Assembly (NCBI GenBank): GCA_022495995.1
Contig: JAFEMH010000532.1
Span: 124,001-188,000, forward strand
Length of the DNA: 64,000 bases
Reading direction: 5' to 3'
From: Adenophora triphylla var. japonica
Lineage: Eukaryota > Streptophyta > Magnoliopsida > Asterales > Campanulaceae
The notes beneath the pieces were generated by a model. It searched no databases. It was not told the origin of the DNA and was given only the letters and a program-made list of their open reading frames with translations. Of this stretch, positions 22,451 to 32,548 are shown piece by piece; the first letter of the stretch is position 1; every line of letters starts with the position of its first letter. The position numbers were made by a program, and so were the translations under genes.

Positions 22451-23228
22451 GCACTGAATACCGTTAGATCCAGAAGTCAAGCCAGTCAAATAGAAGCTGA
22501 GAAAGATCAAACCCGAGTGGTCGTTACAAGAAGAGGAAGAAATTGAGAAGATGCTTAAAGAATGGTTCATCCGGGTCATTGAGTACCCCGTCTGGCTCTC
22601 CAACATCATAACAGTCACCAAGGCTAACAGAAAGGTCCGATGCTGCATGGATTTCAGAGACCTCAACAAAGCCAGCCCAAAGGATGACTTTACCCTGCCC
22701 AGCATTGACATGCTGGTAGATACCACAGCCAACTACGAAGTCAAGTCTTTCGTTGACGGTTTCGCCGGTTACAACCAGATCAAAATGGCCGAAGAGGACC
22801 AGGCCAAGACAACTTTCACTACCCCCAGGGGAACGTACTGCTACACAGTCATGCCTTTTGGTCTAAAGAACGCTGGGGCTACCAATCAGAGGGTTGCCAC
22901 CGCCCTGTTCCACGACATGATTCATAAAGAAATAGAGGTATACGTGGATGACATGATAGTCCACTCCAAAGGATCCGATGGCCAGCACTTCATCGGTTTG
23001 AGAAAATTCTTTGACCGTCTCAGAGAACATTCCATGAGGCTGAACCCAGCTAAATGCTCCTTCGGCGTCAAGCAAGGCAAGGTGTTGGGGTACATGGTAA
23101 CTAAATGGGGAATTAAAGTGGACCCGCAGAAGATCAAATCCATAGTTGAGATGAAGCCGCCTCGAGCACTGACAGAAGTCAAATCTTTCATGAGAAGGCT
23201 GCAGTACATAAGCCAGCTTTCTTTTGAA
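22451..23228 (+). pseudogene. rt: Reverse transcriptase of element C
   Basis: The Ty3/gypsy RT blocks follow in order: K-P-E-W-S-L-Q-E-E-E-E (22510), C-M-D-F-R-D-L-N-K-A-S-P-K-D-D (about 22643-22690), V-M-P-F-G-L-K-N-A-G-A-T (22850-22885), and the catalytic Y-V-D-D at about 22939-22950, then L-N-P-A-K-C-S-F-G-V and L-Q-Y-I-S. From 22551 onward the frame is open through RT into RNase H. TGA near 22456 and TAG near 22489 interrupt the N-terminal end. RT copies the RNA into cDNA in the particle. This is the only gypsy RT in the window. Confidence 0.92.
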
Positions 23229-23470
23229 AAGATCAAGGCATACCTTGTGAATCCTCCGATCCTTTGCCCCCCTCATCGGCAAAAGCCACTACTGATATAC
23301 CTGACTGTCACAGACACATCAATTGAGGCTATGCTGGCACAGGAGAAAAAAGACTCCAAAGTTGAAAGCGTCATCTATTTTGTGAGCAGAAAGTTACAAG
23401 GCAACGAACTCAACTACTCAGTTTGCGAGAAGACCTGCGCAGATCTGGTATGGGTAGTGGGAAAGTAGAA
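23229..23470 (+). pseudogene. rh: RNase H connected to RT (C), internally deleted
   Basis: After Q-Y-I-S-Q-L-S the frame jumps to F-E-K-I-K-A-Y-L-V-N-P-P-I-L, skipping about 25-30 residues that normally join RT thumb and RNase H in this lineage. Then D-T-S-I-E-A-M-L-A-Q and S-R-K-L-Q-G-N-E-L-N-Y-S-V-C-E-K follow, typical of the gypsy RNase H. A TAG at 23466 ends the frame, and the remainder resumes at 23493 in another frame with L-D-P-I-K-Y-L. The enzyme would remove RNA from hybrids; the deletion makes it inactive. Confidence 0.8.
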
Positions 23471-23492
23471 GCACTACATACAGTCTCACTCA

Positions 23493-24242
23493 GTGCACTT
23501 GGTCTCGAAATTGGACCCCATCAAGTACTTGTTCGACAAGTCCTCCCTCTCAATGAGATTGGCAAAGTGGTCGTTCTTTCTGGTCGAATACGACATCACT
23601 TATGTGACGAGAAAATCCGTGAAAGGACGGGTAATGGCAGACCAGTTGGCTGACTTCCCAAGTGATGAATGCCAAGGACCTGAACCTCAATTCCCTGATG
23701 AAGGAATTTTCGCTCTAGAAGGAGAAAATCGCTGGCAACTCTTCTTTGACGGGGCAGCTACCAAATGGGGGAACGGGATAGGAATGCTCTTGGTCGACCC
23801 CACTGATGAACATACTCCCATATCCATAAAGCTCAACTTTGAGGTCACTAACAATGGTGCCGAGTATGAAGCCTGCATAGATGGGTTGGAGGCAGCCTTG
23901 GAAAGGAGCATCAAGGAGTTGGAAGTATACGGTGACTCTGCTCTCATCAACAACCAAGTGTCCAACAAGTGGAAAACAATTGAGCCAGGCTTGCAAAAGT
24001 ATCACGCCTATATGGAAGACCTCATAGCCCAGTTCAAGGAGGTCAGCTTCCACTACCTGCCAAGAGAACGCAACAGGTTCGCAGATGCCCTGGTAACACT
24101 AGCCTCTCTTGTTGAAATACCCGAAGAAAAATCAGTCAAACCCTTCAGGGTTGGGAGAAGAGAAAACCCAGCCTACTACTTTGAGATTGAAGCAGAGAGG
24201 GAACCAGTAGATGACCCGTGGTATGCTCAAATCTACCAATAA
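23493..24242 (+). pseudogene. arh: Archaeal-type second RNase H of element C
   Basis: A clean 249-residue frame. After the tail of the first RNase H (Y-D-I-T-Y-V-T-R-K) comes the second domain: F-F-D-G-A-A-T-K-W-G-N-G-I-G (first Asp), N-G-A-E-Y-E-A-C-I-D-G-L-E-A-A (Glu), V-Y-G-D-S-A-L-I-N-N-Q (Asp) and F-A-D-A-L-V-T-L-A-S (final Asp). All four acidic positions are present. A second RNase H directly before integrase is the diagnostic character of Tat elements, including Ogre. Ends at TAA 24240-24242, just ahead of integrase, in the segment that is normally continuous I-Y-Q-Y-L-K. Confidence 0.9.
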
Positions 24243-25460
24243 TTAAAAAGCGGTGAAGCCTCCTTCAAAAATGAAGACGGGGAATACAAAGAAGGGATCA
24301 AGGCAAAAAGTATGATGGCTCTGAAACGTCTGGCTTCCCACTACGTCCTTCTGGGAGATACGTTGTATAAAAAGCGCTACCGAGGTCCCCTCTTACGCTG
24401 TATCAGCAAACAAAAGGCTGCCGAGCTAATGAATGAAGTACATGGTGGTACCTGTAGCCCTCACATGAATGCTCGAGCCTTAATGCAGGTCATTCTAAGA
24501 ATGGGCTATTTCAGGATCTCTATGGAGACAGATTGCATTCAGTTCGTAAGAAGCTGGGACAAATGCCAACGCTATTCAAATCTCAACCATTTGCCTCCAC
24601 ACGACCTCTAATGCATGACAACCCCTTGGCCTTTTGTTACCTGGGGAATCGACATCATCGGCAATGTTACACCACCAGGAAGCAATGGTCACGAGTTCGT
24701 CCTGGTAGCCATAGACTATTTCACCAAATGGGTCGAGGCCAAGTCTTACAAAGTCCTCAATTCCAAGAAGGTGGCCCTCTTTATCAAAGAAAACATCATG
24801 TGCAGATACGGGTTGCCAGGTGAAGTGATTTCTGACAATAGTTCTCATTTCGAGGGAGAATACGATAGATTGTTGGCAGAGTTCAAAATAACTCATCACA
24901 AGTCATCCCCTTATCGACCCCAAACCAACGGCGCCATTAAAGCAGCAAACAAGACTCTAGAAAACATCATCAGGAAGATGGCTGTCTGAGGCAGAGATTG
25001 GCCAGACAAGCTCCACCTTGCCCTCTGGGGATACAGAACATCCTTCAGAACTGCCACAGGGGAAACGCCATTTGCCCTCACTTACGGAATGGAGGCCATG
25101 CTCCCTATCGAATTGGAAATCCCATCACTTTGTGTTGTTGGAAAATTAGATCAACGAAGTCGAATGGCTCCAGAGTTGCCACGATGAGTTGGCCCTGTTA
25201 GATGAACGTCGTCTAAAAGCCATGTAACATACCCGGGCTTACCAAGCAAGAATGTCCAGAGCCTTTGACAAGAAAGAGAAACATCGGGACATCTGAGAAG
25301 GCAACCTCGTGCTAAAAGAGAAGCCTCCAACCCACACCAATCCACTTGGCAAATGGGAACCCGTCTGGATCGGACCCTATGTAGTTTAGAAGATCTTTTC
25401 TGGGGGAGCCATGCAGCTCGCAAACTTAGATCGAAATCCATTCATGCAACCAGTGAACGG
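24243..25460 (+). pseudogene. int: Integrase of element C, first copy
   Basis: The N-terminal zinc-binding domain lies in 24312-24611: H-G-G-T-C-S-P-H-M-N-A-R and C-I-Q-F-V-R-S-W-D-K-C-Q, giving the expected His and Cys pairs. The core starts W-G-I-D-I-I-G-N-V (first Asp, about 24645) and continues with A-I-D-Y-F-T-K-W-V-E-A-K and V-I-S-D-N-S-S-H-F-E-G (second Asp). The third catalytic residue is changed: N-G-A-I-K-A-A-N-K has Lys where the family has Glu. TAA at 24609 and TGA at 24987 are in-frame stops. The C-terminal part (25000-25440) is read in other frames. The enzyme is therefore dead. Confidence 0.88.
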
Positions 25461-26252
25461 ACACCACCAGGAAGCAATGGTCACGAGTTCGTCCTGGTAG
25501 CCATAGACTATTTCACCAAATGGGTCGAGGCCAAGTCTTACAAAGTCCTCAATTCCAAAAAGGTGGCCCTCTTTATCAAAGAAAACATCATGTGCAGATA
25601 CGGGTTGCCAGGTGAAGTGATTTCTGACAATAGTTCTCATTTCGAGGGAGAATGCCATAGATTGTTGGCAGAGTTCAAAATAACTCATCACAAGTCATCC
25701 CCTTATCGACCCCAAACCAACGGCGCCATTAAAGCAGCAAACAAGACTCTAGAAAACATCATCAGGAAGATGGCTGTCTGAGGCAGAGATTGGCCAGACA
25801 AGCTCCACCTTGCCCTCTGGGGATACAGAACATCCTTCAGAACTGCCACAGGGGAAACGCCATTTTCCCTCACTTACGGAATGGAGGCCATGCTCCCTAT
25901 CAAATTGGAAATCCCATCACTTTGTGTTGTTGGAAAATTAGATCAACGAAGTCGGATGGCTCCAGAGTTGCCACGATGAGTTGGCCCTGTTAGATGAACG
26001 TCGTCTAAAAGCCATGTAACATACCCGGGCTTACCAAGCAAGAATGGCCAGAGCCTTTGACAAGAAAGAGAAACATCGGGACATCTGAGAAGGCAACCTC
26101 GTGCTAAAAGAGAAGCCTCCAACCCACACCAATCCACTTGGCAAATGGGAACCCGTCTGGATCGGACCCTATGTAGTTTAGAAGATCTTTTCTGGGGGAG
26201 CCATGCAGCTCGCAAACTTAGATCGAAATCCATTCATGCAACCAGTGAACGG
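24669..26252 (+). repeat. 792-bp direct tandem duplication
   Basis: 24669-25460 and 25461-26252 are almost identical, each starting ACACCACCAGGAAGCAATGG and ending CATGCAACCAGTGAACGG. I count only a handful of substitutions (for example TTCCAAGAAG/TTCCAAAAAG and GAATACGAT/GAATGCCAT) and no indel. The unit is 264 codons, so it keeps phase. The junction 25460/25461 shows no long microhomology. Confidence 0.95.
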
Positions 26253-26280
26253 AGACAAGCTCCGCAGATACTATGCCTGA
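25461..26280 (+). pseudogene. int: Integrase of element C, duplicated core and tail
   Basis: The second copy of the duplication repeats the integrase core from just after the first catalytic Asp: A-I-D-Y-F-T-K-W-V-E-A-K, S-D-N-S-S-H-F-E-G and N-G-A-I-K-A-A-N-K, with the same Glu-to-Lys change and the same TGA (25779-25781). It lacks the zinc domain and the first Asp, which sit only in the first copy. After the duplication the element continues with D-K-L-R-R-Y-Y-A and a TGA at 26278-26280, the natural end of Pol. Both copies share the same stops, so the duplication happened after the element was already defective. Confidence 0.85.
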
Positions 26281-26845
26281 AGATCGAGTCATTTACCCTC
26301 AAAGGTGCTAAAAGAGTAATACCCAACTAGGTTGAAAACCGAAAGGGCGGCCTAGGTAAAAAACAGGGTCGCACTTCTCTTGTCCCTCTCTCTACCTACC
26401 CCTTCTAAAAAATAACAAAAAAAATAAAAAACAAATTTATAGGGTCGAACTACGGAGACCTGAGCCCCTTAGTCCACTTGTAAGAGGGGAACGTAGGTAG
26501 TCGGAAACGGTTCGGTCTAAAACATAAATAAACATCATATTCTGTCATCAACACAATGATCACATCACACCTGCGTCCTGAAGAACTCTAATGCAATTCA
26601 CCTATTCTTTACAGTTAAAAACTTCTTGATGAGTTCAAGCCTGGTCTACTCTTAAACTCACAACTGAGCTAAAAGAAAAGACATAAAAAATACATAACTA
26701 AAAACTAATGTGTCTGCAGGGGTGATCAGTGGATACTCATGGGTCTAGCCACTAGTACCAGCGTCTCCTTCTGTCCTCCTCCGTCTCCTCCCACCATGCC
26801 TTGTGTTCTTCCTAGGCACGGGAATGATGTCCGTCCTCCTCCTCC
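26281..26845 (+). other. Pol to aORF1 spacer of C
   Basis: It holds an A-rich stretch (26407-26435), the conserved block GTCGAACTACGGAGACCTGA followed by GCCCCTTAGTCC (26443-26475; counterparts near 10312 and 38838) and TTCTTGATGAGTTCAAGC at about 26623, also shared with A1 and A2. Antisense frames near 26700-26845 may be the far C-terminal end of aORF1. Nothing else seen. Confidence 0.55.
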
Positions 26846-28254
26846 CTAGCTCTGGTATGGGGGCGGGTCCATCAATCCTGCCTCTATCAAAGCTCTGGTC
26901 GCCTGGACTTTGTCCCTGGTCTCCTGCCTCCTGGGTAGCATCATATGAACCCTGTCTCTTTGATGTTCCACTCTCATCTCATAGTCAAACATATCATCTC
27001 CACTCCTATCATATAGGCTAGCCCTCGCCTCAGCTCTCCTCAATACTGAAACAGGGACATCTTCTGGTCCCACCATGGCCTCACGCCTCCTCATAAGAGC
27101 CACCTGAGTCTCCCCCATGTGTCACTCATACCAATCGAGGTACCAAATGGACAGATAAATACGCTCCGGACGCCTGAGAAGGACCATAGGAGGAAAATCA
27201 TGATACCTCCATACTCGGGAAAAGAAGGAAAATGCAGATGGATCATCCATGGAAACAAATATCACCACCCGGGTGGCAATATCATCGCAGCCCTCCAAAG
27301 GGACCTGCTCCATCCCGAACTGTCGAAGAGCCAAAGCAATAATGTAGAAGGTAGACCAACAGAGCCCCGAAATCATTACTACATGGGATTCATCCTGAAG
27401 CGTCCTCCTAGTCTCTATCTGCCAGTGTGGAATCCACCATCGGATGTCCTGGGTACGACGCTGAGCCATCCATAGCTCCCATGAGGCCTGATCCTCGATC
27501 TCAACTGTAACTCCCCTCCTGGAAAAAGTCCATGGCCTGAATGCAAGTGGAGCCTCCCGCAGAACCCCCAGCCTCTCCATCAGTCACATTGAAAACAGAA
27601 ATGGGCTTCCCCCGTGCATGTACCGCTTCCCGGTAGCCAACCGGTCGATAGCGTGAAGGGTCTCTCCCAAGATCAAGGGAACTATATCTCGGCCCGACCG
27701 GCAGTGCACGACAACGGCTAACAGAGACCGGTGGCACATCCCAAAGGAGCAAACCATGAACAAGGACCCGATTGCACAAAGAGCAAAGGCATCCCAATAG
27801 CAATCACCAACAACACCCAACCTCCTAAACCTATCCGGGAGACCAGAAATGTCAAAATAGTCGGGTCCTCGAATCATACCTCGGGATTCCTCCGGAGAGA
27901 TTTGAAGGAAACTAGACAATTTGTTGATAAAGGACATCCCTCCGGGCAAGGGAAGTGCAACTTCTTCCACCTCGGGTCCTCCAAGTAACGCCCTAAAATC
28001 TTCAAATGTGGGAACCATCTCATTGTAGGAGAAGCAAAAGACATGCCTTTGAGTGTCCCAGAACGCGGCAGAAGCCCTCATCAAGTCATAATCCGGAACA
28101 AGCTCCTTAAGAGACCATAGAGACTTGTCTTGTATCTCTCTTCAAAGAATGCCATATTCCTATTCATAACCTCCCGAGACCATTCCTTGAACTTGCCAAA
28201 GAAGATCATTTGCAACTCTTTTGGCAATTTAGGAGAATTCTTCATGCTTTCCAT
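26846..28254 (-). pseudogene. Antisense gene aORF1 of C (DUF7745-like)
   Basis: ATG at 28254 begins M-E-S-M-K-N-S-P-K-L-P-K-E-L-Q-M. A one-base loss near 28130 shifts the frame, after which E-L-V-P-D-Y-D-L-M-R-A and F-S-Y-N-E-M-V-P-T-F-E-D-F-R-A-L-L-G-G-P (about 27985-28040) follow, then S-G-R-D-I-V-P-L-I-L-G-E-T-L-H. The frame ends with a stop at 27584, resumes to 27122 (W-W-I-P-H-W-Q-I-E-T-R-R-T-L-Q) and again to 26846, ending in a P-P-P-Y segment. Total about 470 residues without introns. No catalytic residues or membrane segments are evident. The signature places it in the DUF7745-like group of plant repeat proteins; function unknown. Confidence 0.75.
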
Positions 28255-28329
28255 GGCTTTCTATGGTTTTGGGTCGTGACTTCAGAAAGAACAGAGAAGA
28301 AGATGAAGTTGAGTGGTGAAAACCAGGGC

Positions 28330-28412
28330 TGAGGTGAAATTTAAATAACCCTGCCAGGTGCTGCCCTTGTCCGCGCGGATGAGATTGCAGCCTCAATCTC
28401 ATCCACGCGGAT
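28330..28412 (-). promoter_or_regulatory. Putative aORF1 promoter with palindromes (C)
   Basis: On the minus strand, upstream of the ATG at 28254, lie a TATA-like TTATTTAAAT (about 28338-28349) and two CG-centred palindromes, TCCGCGCGGA at 28370-28379 and ATCCACGCGGAT at 28401-28412. The first is followed on the plus strand by TGAGATTGCA, echoing the palindrome-then-TGCA layout of the LTR modules. Confidence 0.6.
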
Positions 28413-28741
28413 AAGATTGTTCCCCAGTCCAAAAACTTTTTTGACAACAATAAAAACTGCTAGCCCAAATGAGGAAATCCTTCCCCAAACGACCAAACAT
28501 GAAAATATGCCCCTTCCCCATGATCTTCATTCAAAATCCCAACAAAGATCCCTTTTTTGTCCCCATAAAACACAAAACCGGGCTCATGCAACTTGCATTC
28601 AGTACAGAATTAACAAAACCAAAAAATACAAAAATATATATAGCAAAGTAAAATGTATTAACCTAGTTATTACATGCCAAAATAGAAAAATAATGTGCAT
28701 CGAATGTATATATGTTTTCTCTCTCTAACAGGTACAGTCGC
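28413..28741. other. Spacer between antisense genes of C
   Basis: A/T-rich, with CCAAAAAATACAAAAATATATATAG-type runs near 28615-28650; no gene supported. The 3' end of the aORF2 transcript must lie here. Confidence 0.5.
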
Positions 28742-30913
28742 TCAGTCAGAATCACTGTCCCAATCGAGAACGGGATCCTCCTCCCTGGCAATATCCTTGC
28801 CACGCCTCCGCACATTTCGTCGAGCCGTGCTCGGCCCCTCTGCCGCTGCCTCCGAGAAAGCCATCCCCGACTCTATATCGTCTTCCTCAACATCCGAGTA
28901 TCGGTCCTCAGGATCAGCCGGCACGCCTCGGTACGGCACACCAATATCCGTAAAGAAGTCGTTCCCGATGGAGAAGGCGTCAGAACTCTGGCCGTATGTG
29001 CCCTGGGTCTGCAAGGGAGTTCCATAATCTCCCTGTGGCTCAAAAGCGCCATAACCACTGCCATGGAAAGAGGAGCCCTCACCAGTGTTGCCCTGTACGA
29101 AGCCCGGTCCCTCCATGCCTCCGAAGATAATACGATCCCGGGAGAGCTCCATGCTCATGTCCATATAGGGAGAAGGAGAAGCGTTCGTCGACCCCCTAGG
29201 CTGAGTGCGAGGAGTCTTCATAGACCTCCTCCCTGACATAGTCTCACTGGCAGGAATGGGGGACCTCTCCCGCATAGAGGCACTAGATCCCAGCCGCGCC
29301 GCCCTCTCCGAGCCCCGAGCATTCCCCTTTGTCACGAGGTTGCGAATGAACCTCTTCGCCCTGATAACCTGGCGCAAAAGCCGATCCACAACCCGGGACG
29401 AGTACTGCAAAGAAGAAACAGAAGCATTAAAAAACAGTCGAAGCAATGACGAAAGAAGTACAAAGCCTAAATAACCAGAACGCAATCAGCACATACCTGA
29501 GCATTCGGTCGAGGCCGAAAAGCTCGCGGTGTCACCGCTGGGAGGGGTATCTGTGCCCTCATCCTAACCCCCTCCTGGGTATACGAAAAGTCTGCCCGAG
29601 GGATCCTCACAACCGAATTCCCTTCCCTCTCCAGCACCTGAGGCATCCTCAGCCTGCACACCACAAACTCCTGATAGGGCTCCTGAGTAACGTACTCTAG
29701 GGCAGGCAGCCCACCTCTGAACCAATCCCAGTTCGCTGACCCTTCCCGGGGATACATCATGTCAGCAGGAGGCTCAGTCGGTGCCAAAGCAGTCATCCCT
29801 AGACCATGCTGCCTCGTCACTCTCTCCCCCAAGTAGTAAACATCGCAAGTGAGTCCCCGTAGGATCCACCTCTAGCTCGTCCAGCGCTCAGCGCCACCCA
29901 GCTGGTCCACCTCGAACCGGTCCCAAGGGTAAAAATTAACCCTATCACTAGTCTCCGCCTTCAAAAATGGCACCATGTCACTATACCACATCTTTATCCT
30001 AGTCCTCCTAATCCTCTTCACCCGGGCATCCTTCGTCCACCAAAGCATACCGGGTATGCAAAAGCCTCCCCCTGGACATGGTCCCATAAGGCGCAGCCAA
30101 AAATCTCCAAGGCCCAGACCTGCATCCAGCAAAGGAGACCTGTCAAAAAACCAAAAGTGCATACACAATATGTACAAAGGATAAAGGAAAAGAAAGAGAG
30201 TGTACCTCCAATGGGAACTCGAAGTAGGTCAGGGAGGTGGACGCCTTCCTGCTGTATCTGTCCAAAGCGAAGTATAACTCCGCCAAGCCTGCCTCTCCCC
30301 AGGCATACTCATCTATCCTGTCTATATCCGCCAAGGACCCCAGCAAGGCGAACATAGCCGTACCCTCAGCATGCCCAAACAAAGTGCTGGAAAGGGCGAA
30401 CCATAAGAAGCATCGAGCGATCTGCTCAGCTGTGATGGTCTGGTCCCCTTTCTCGTACCGAGCTATGCTCTCGGCCAACTTCACCTCAATCACGGCATAT
30501 TCCATGCCCATCCCCTTTCGCAGCACAATGACAATCCCCAGCAGATCCATCAGCTCCGCGTCCGTATACCCGTCGTGCCACTCCAAACTGAGCCCCTTAA
30601 AAGACAGGCCAGTGATAGCGGCATAATCAGTAGGGGTCACGGTAGCCTCCCCCCAGAAGAAGTGAAACGTGTGGGTAACATCCCACCAGTGCTCGATCAG
30701 CGCCAAAAGGAGCCCCTTGCTCTTATGTAAGTCCGCCACCCATCTCAGACCCTCAACGAAGCCGTAGAGCTTAGAAGCCACCACAAGCTGGCGAGGACTC
30801 CGATAACCCACCCTACCAGCTGTGGGCAGAGCATCCCAAAGCCTGACAACTGCCTCCGTGTACCCCCACGTCTTTAGCTTATCCAACTTGCGTTAAATGA
30901 CATCACCTCTCCC
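28742..30913 (-). pseudogene. Antisense PMD gene aORF2 of C, exons 2-4
   Basis: Exon 2 (30913-30206) encodes a plant mobile domain: L-W-D-A-L-P, W-W-D-V-T-H-T-F-H-F-F-W-G-E-A-T-V-T, A-I-T-G-L-S-F-K-G and, near its end, W-G-E-A-G-L-A-E-L-Y. Introns are 30205-30140 (GTACAC..GACAG) and 29496-29405 (GTATGT..TGCAG). Exon 3 (30139-29497) holds F-Y-P-W-D-R-F-E-V and P-A-V-T-P-R-A-F-R-P; exon 4 (29404-28742) begins Y-S-S-R-V-V-D-R, is basic, then acidic, and ends D-W-D-S-D-S-D-stop. A TAG near 29873 and a frame change in exon 3 disable it. Exon 1 lies beyond the A2 insertion at 48770. PMD proteins are related to host MAIN/MAIL1 proteins linked to silencing; the role in the element is unknown. Confidence 0.78.
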
Positions 30914-31051
30914 CTGAAAGTAGACACAACACAAATATGTCATCAAAATTGCCAATATGATACGAACAACAAAAGAACATGAAAGAAAGAAAATAAACTC
31001 CGTCCCATTTTCGGACACATTTCCCTACACGCATCTTTTCTCACATAACAT
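30914..31051 (-). other. Part of aORF2 intron 1 of C
   Basis: Reading the minus strand, this A/T-rich stretch ends in the acceptor CTACTTTCAG before exon 2. The intron is interrupted by the A2 5' LTR at 31052. By analogy the A2 gene has an 822-bp intron here. Confidence 0.55.
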
Positions 31052-32527
31052 TGTAAGTACCCCAATCTGGATCACTCCCTTTCAAACACACGGGAAACAC
31101 CGTAGACTCATCCACGCAGTCTCAGAGACCTCTCTCACTCAAAACCCTCTCAAAACCCTCTCAAACCCCCAAACAAACCAAGGGAGGAGCCTTTCTGGGA
31201 TAAAAAGGGACAAAAGGACCTTTTGGGAATTTTCAGGAAATCAGAAAAGCAATTAAGGTCCGTACGGACCTCTTTGTTTCAATGATTACTAAATCCCCTT
31301 AAAGTCCACAATATTCCCTCAAATCCCGGAAGAAATGATGACTTCCTGCGAGTTGGTCCGTACGGACCTCTTTGCATGCAAGATGGTCCGTACGGACCTT
31401 ATTGCATGGGGGACATCATCATTCCGAATATTCTCCATCATTGCGAGATTCCTCAAATCGAGGAAATCCAAAATTACGGATAACCAAGAAGGTCCGTACG
31501 GACCTCTTTGCTCCGAAATTTTTACTATAAATAGAGGTCTCCCCCTCCTCATTTTCACACACCTCCCACTTCTCTCTTCCTCCCTAAGCCTTCGGCTCCC
31601 CTTCTAAGACCTTTCGAGGTATTCCGGCCCCTTCGGATCCTTCCGAGGCCTTAGAAGCCCCTCGAGGTGCTCAGAAGCCTCCCAGCGCTCCGAGACGCTC
31701 CGCGCTGCCCGAGGCACTCTCGAGGTACTCTGAGGCCCCTCGTGGTACTCCGAGGCCTTGCTGGTCTTTCCACGGTGTCCGGCTCTTTCCGAGTCAAGCC
31801 GACGATCCCAAACCACGCCGAAACTCTGCCCGAGTGACTCCTGCCACCACGACGCACGCCGAAACCTCGCCCGAGTGATCCCGACGATCCCCACGCACGC
31901 CGAACCTGCCCGAACGCAGCCTACAACCTCAACTCACGCCGAAACTGCGTCCGCGGACAACCGGCATCTCCCGAAGCAATCCCGATCCGTGCAGGAACGC
32001 TACTCCGACCTCAAACACCATTCCCCGGCGGAAGACGGACACGAACCAACATTGGTAAGGCTTCCTTCCTCTACTATTTCAATACATTTTCATACATAGC
32101 ATACAATGTAGACATCCGATACGGCATGCATTTTTAAAAGCACACACACACACACACAACATTTAAAGGATATTAGGGGTATCCGAAAGACTCGTTTACG
32201 AGGCTACTCGGAGTGAGCTCTAATATTCTAATATTCTCTTCCGGGGAGTCATCGACCTCCGAACTCAAAATCTCATCACACAAAAACAGTTTAAAATTTA
32301 TCTTTAAGCGATGCCCTTTTCAATGTTTTGGGCTTAATAAAAACGGCGTGGCGACTCTACAAAATGCGAAAGCAAAACGGCGAGACACCTCCAACACGCA
32401 ACGCTAAACGGAATAAGCCGGATGCGGGCGCGATTGTCTTGCCTCTCGGATCCGGGCGACTTCCCGAACAGCGACGAACGCGAGACTGCCGGGGCCTCCG
32501 CGCGCGAGCCGGATCCGGGTAATTTCA
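31052..32527 (+). repeat. 5' LTR of element A2
   Basis: TGTAAGTACCCC to GGGTAATTTCA, 1476 bp. Palindromes at 31257-31270, 31355-31368, 31385-31398 and 31491-31504; TATA box 31526-31533; AATAAA at 32336-32341; TGGCGACTCT at 32349-32358. It includes the GC-rich block at about 32400-32500 that is missing from the A2 3' LTR, so its two LTRs differ in structure. Confidence 0.93.
32349..32358 (+). promoter_or_regulatory. PBS-like box inside U5
   Basis: TGGCGACTCT repeats the first ten bases of the primer site that follows 180 bases later. Same box at 2222, 3940, 18066 and 48607 in sister LTRs, and TGGCGACTCC at 52611 in the family-B LTR. Confidence 0.7.
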
Positions 32528-32529
32528 GT

Positions 32530-32548
32530 TGGCGACTCTGCTGGGGAC
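32530..32548 (+). promoter_or_regulatory. Primer-binding site, tRNA-Arg type (A2)
   Basis: TGGCGACTCTGCTGGGGAC lies two bases after the LTR end, identical to the A1 site at 4048. Its complement fits a plant tRNA-Arg 3' end with few mismatches. Confidence 0.82.

Noticed and set aside
28712..29236. Plus-strand 174-residue frame
   Set aside because: Shadow of exon 4 of the antisense PMD gene, which has conserved splice sites and a natural stop.
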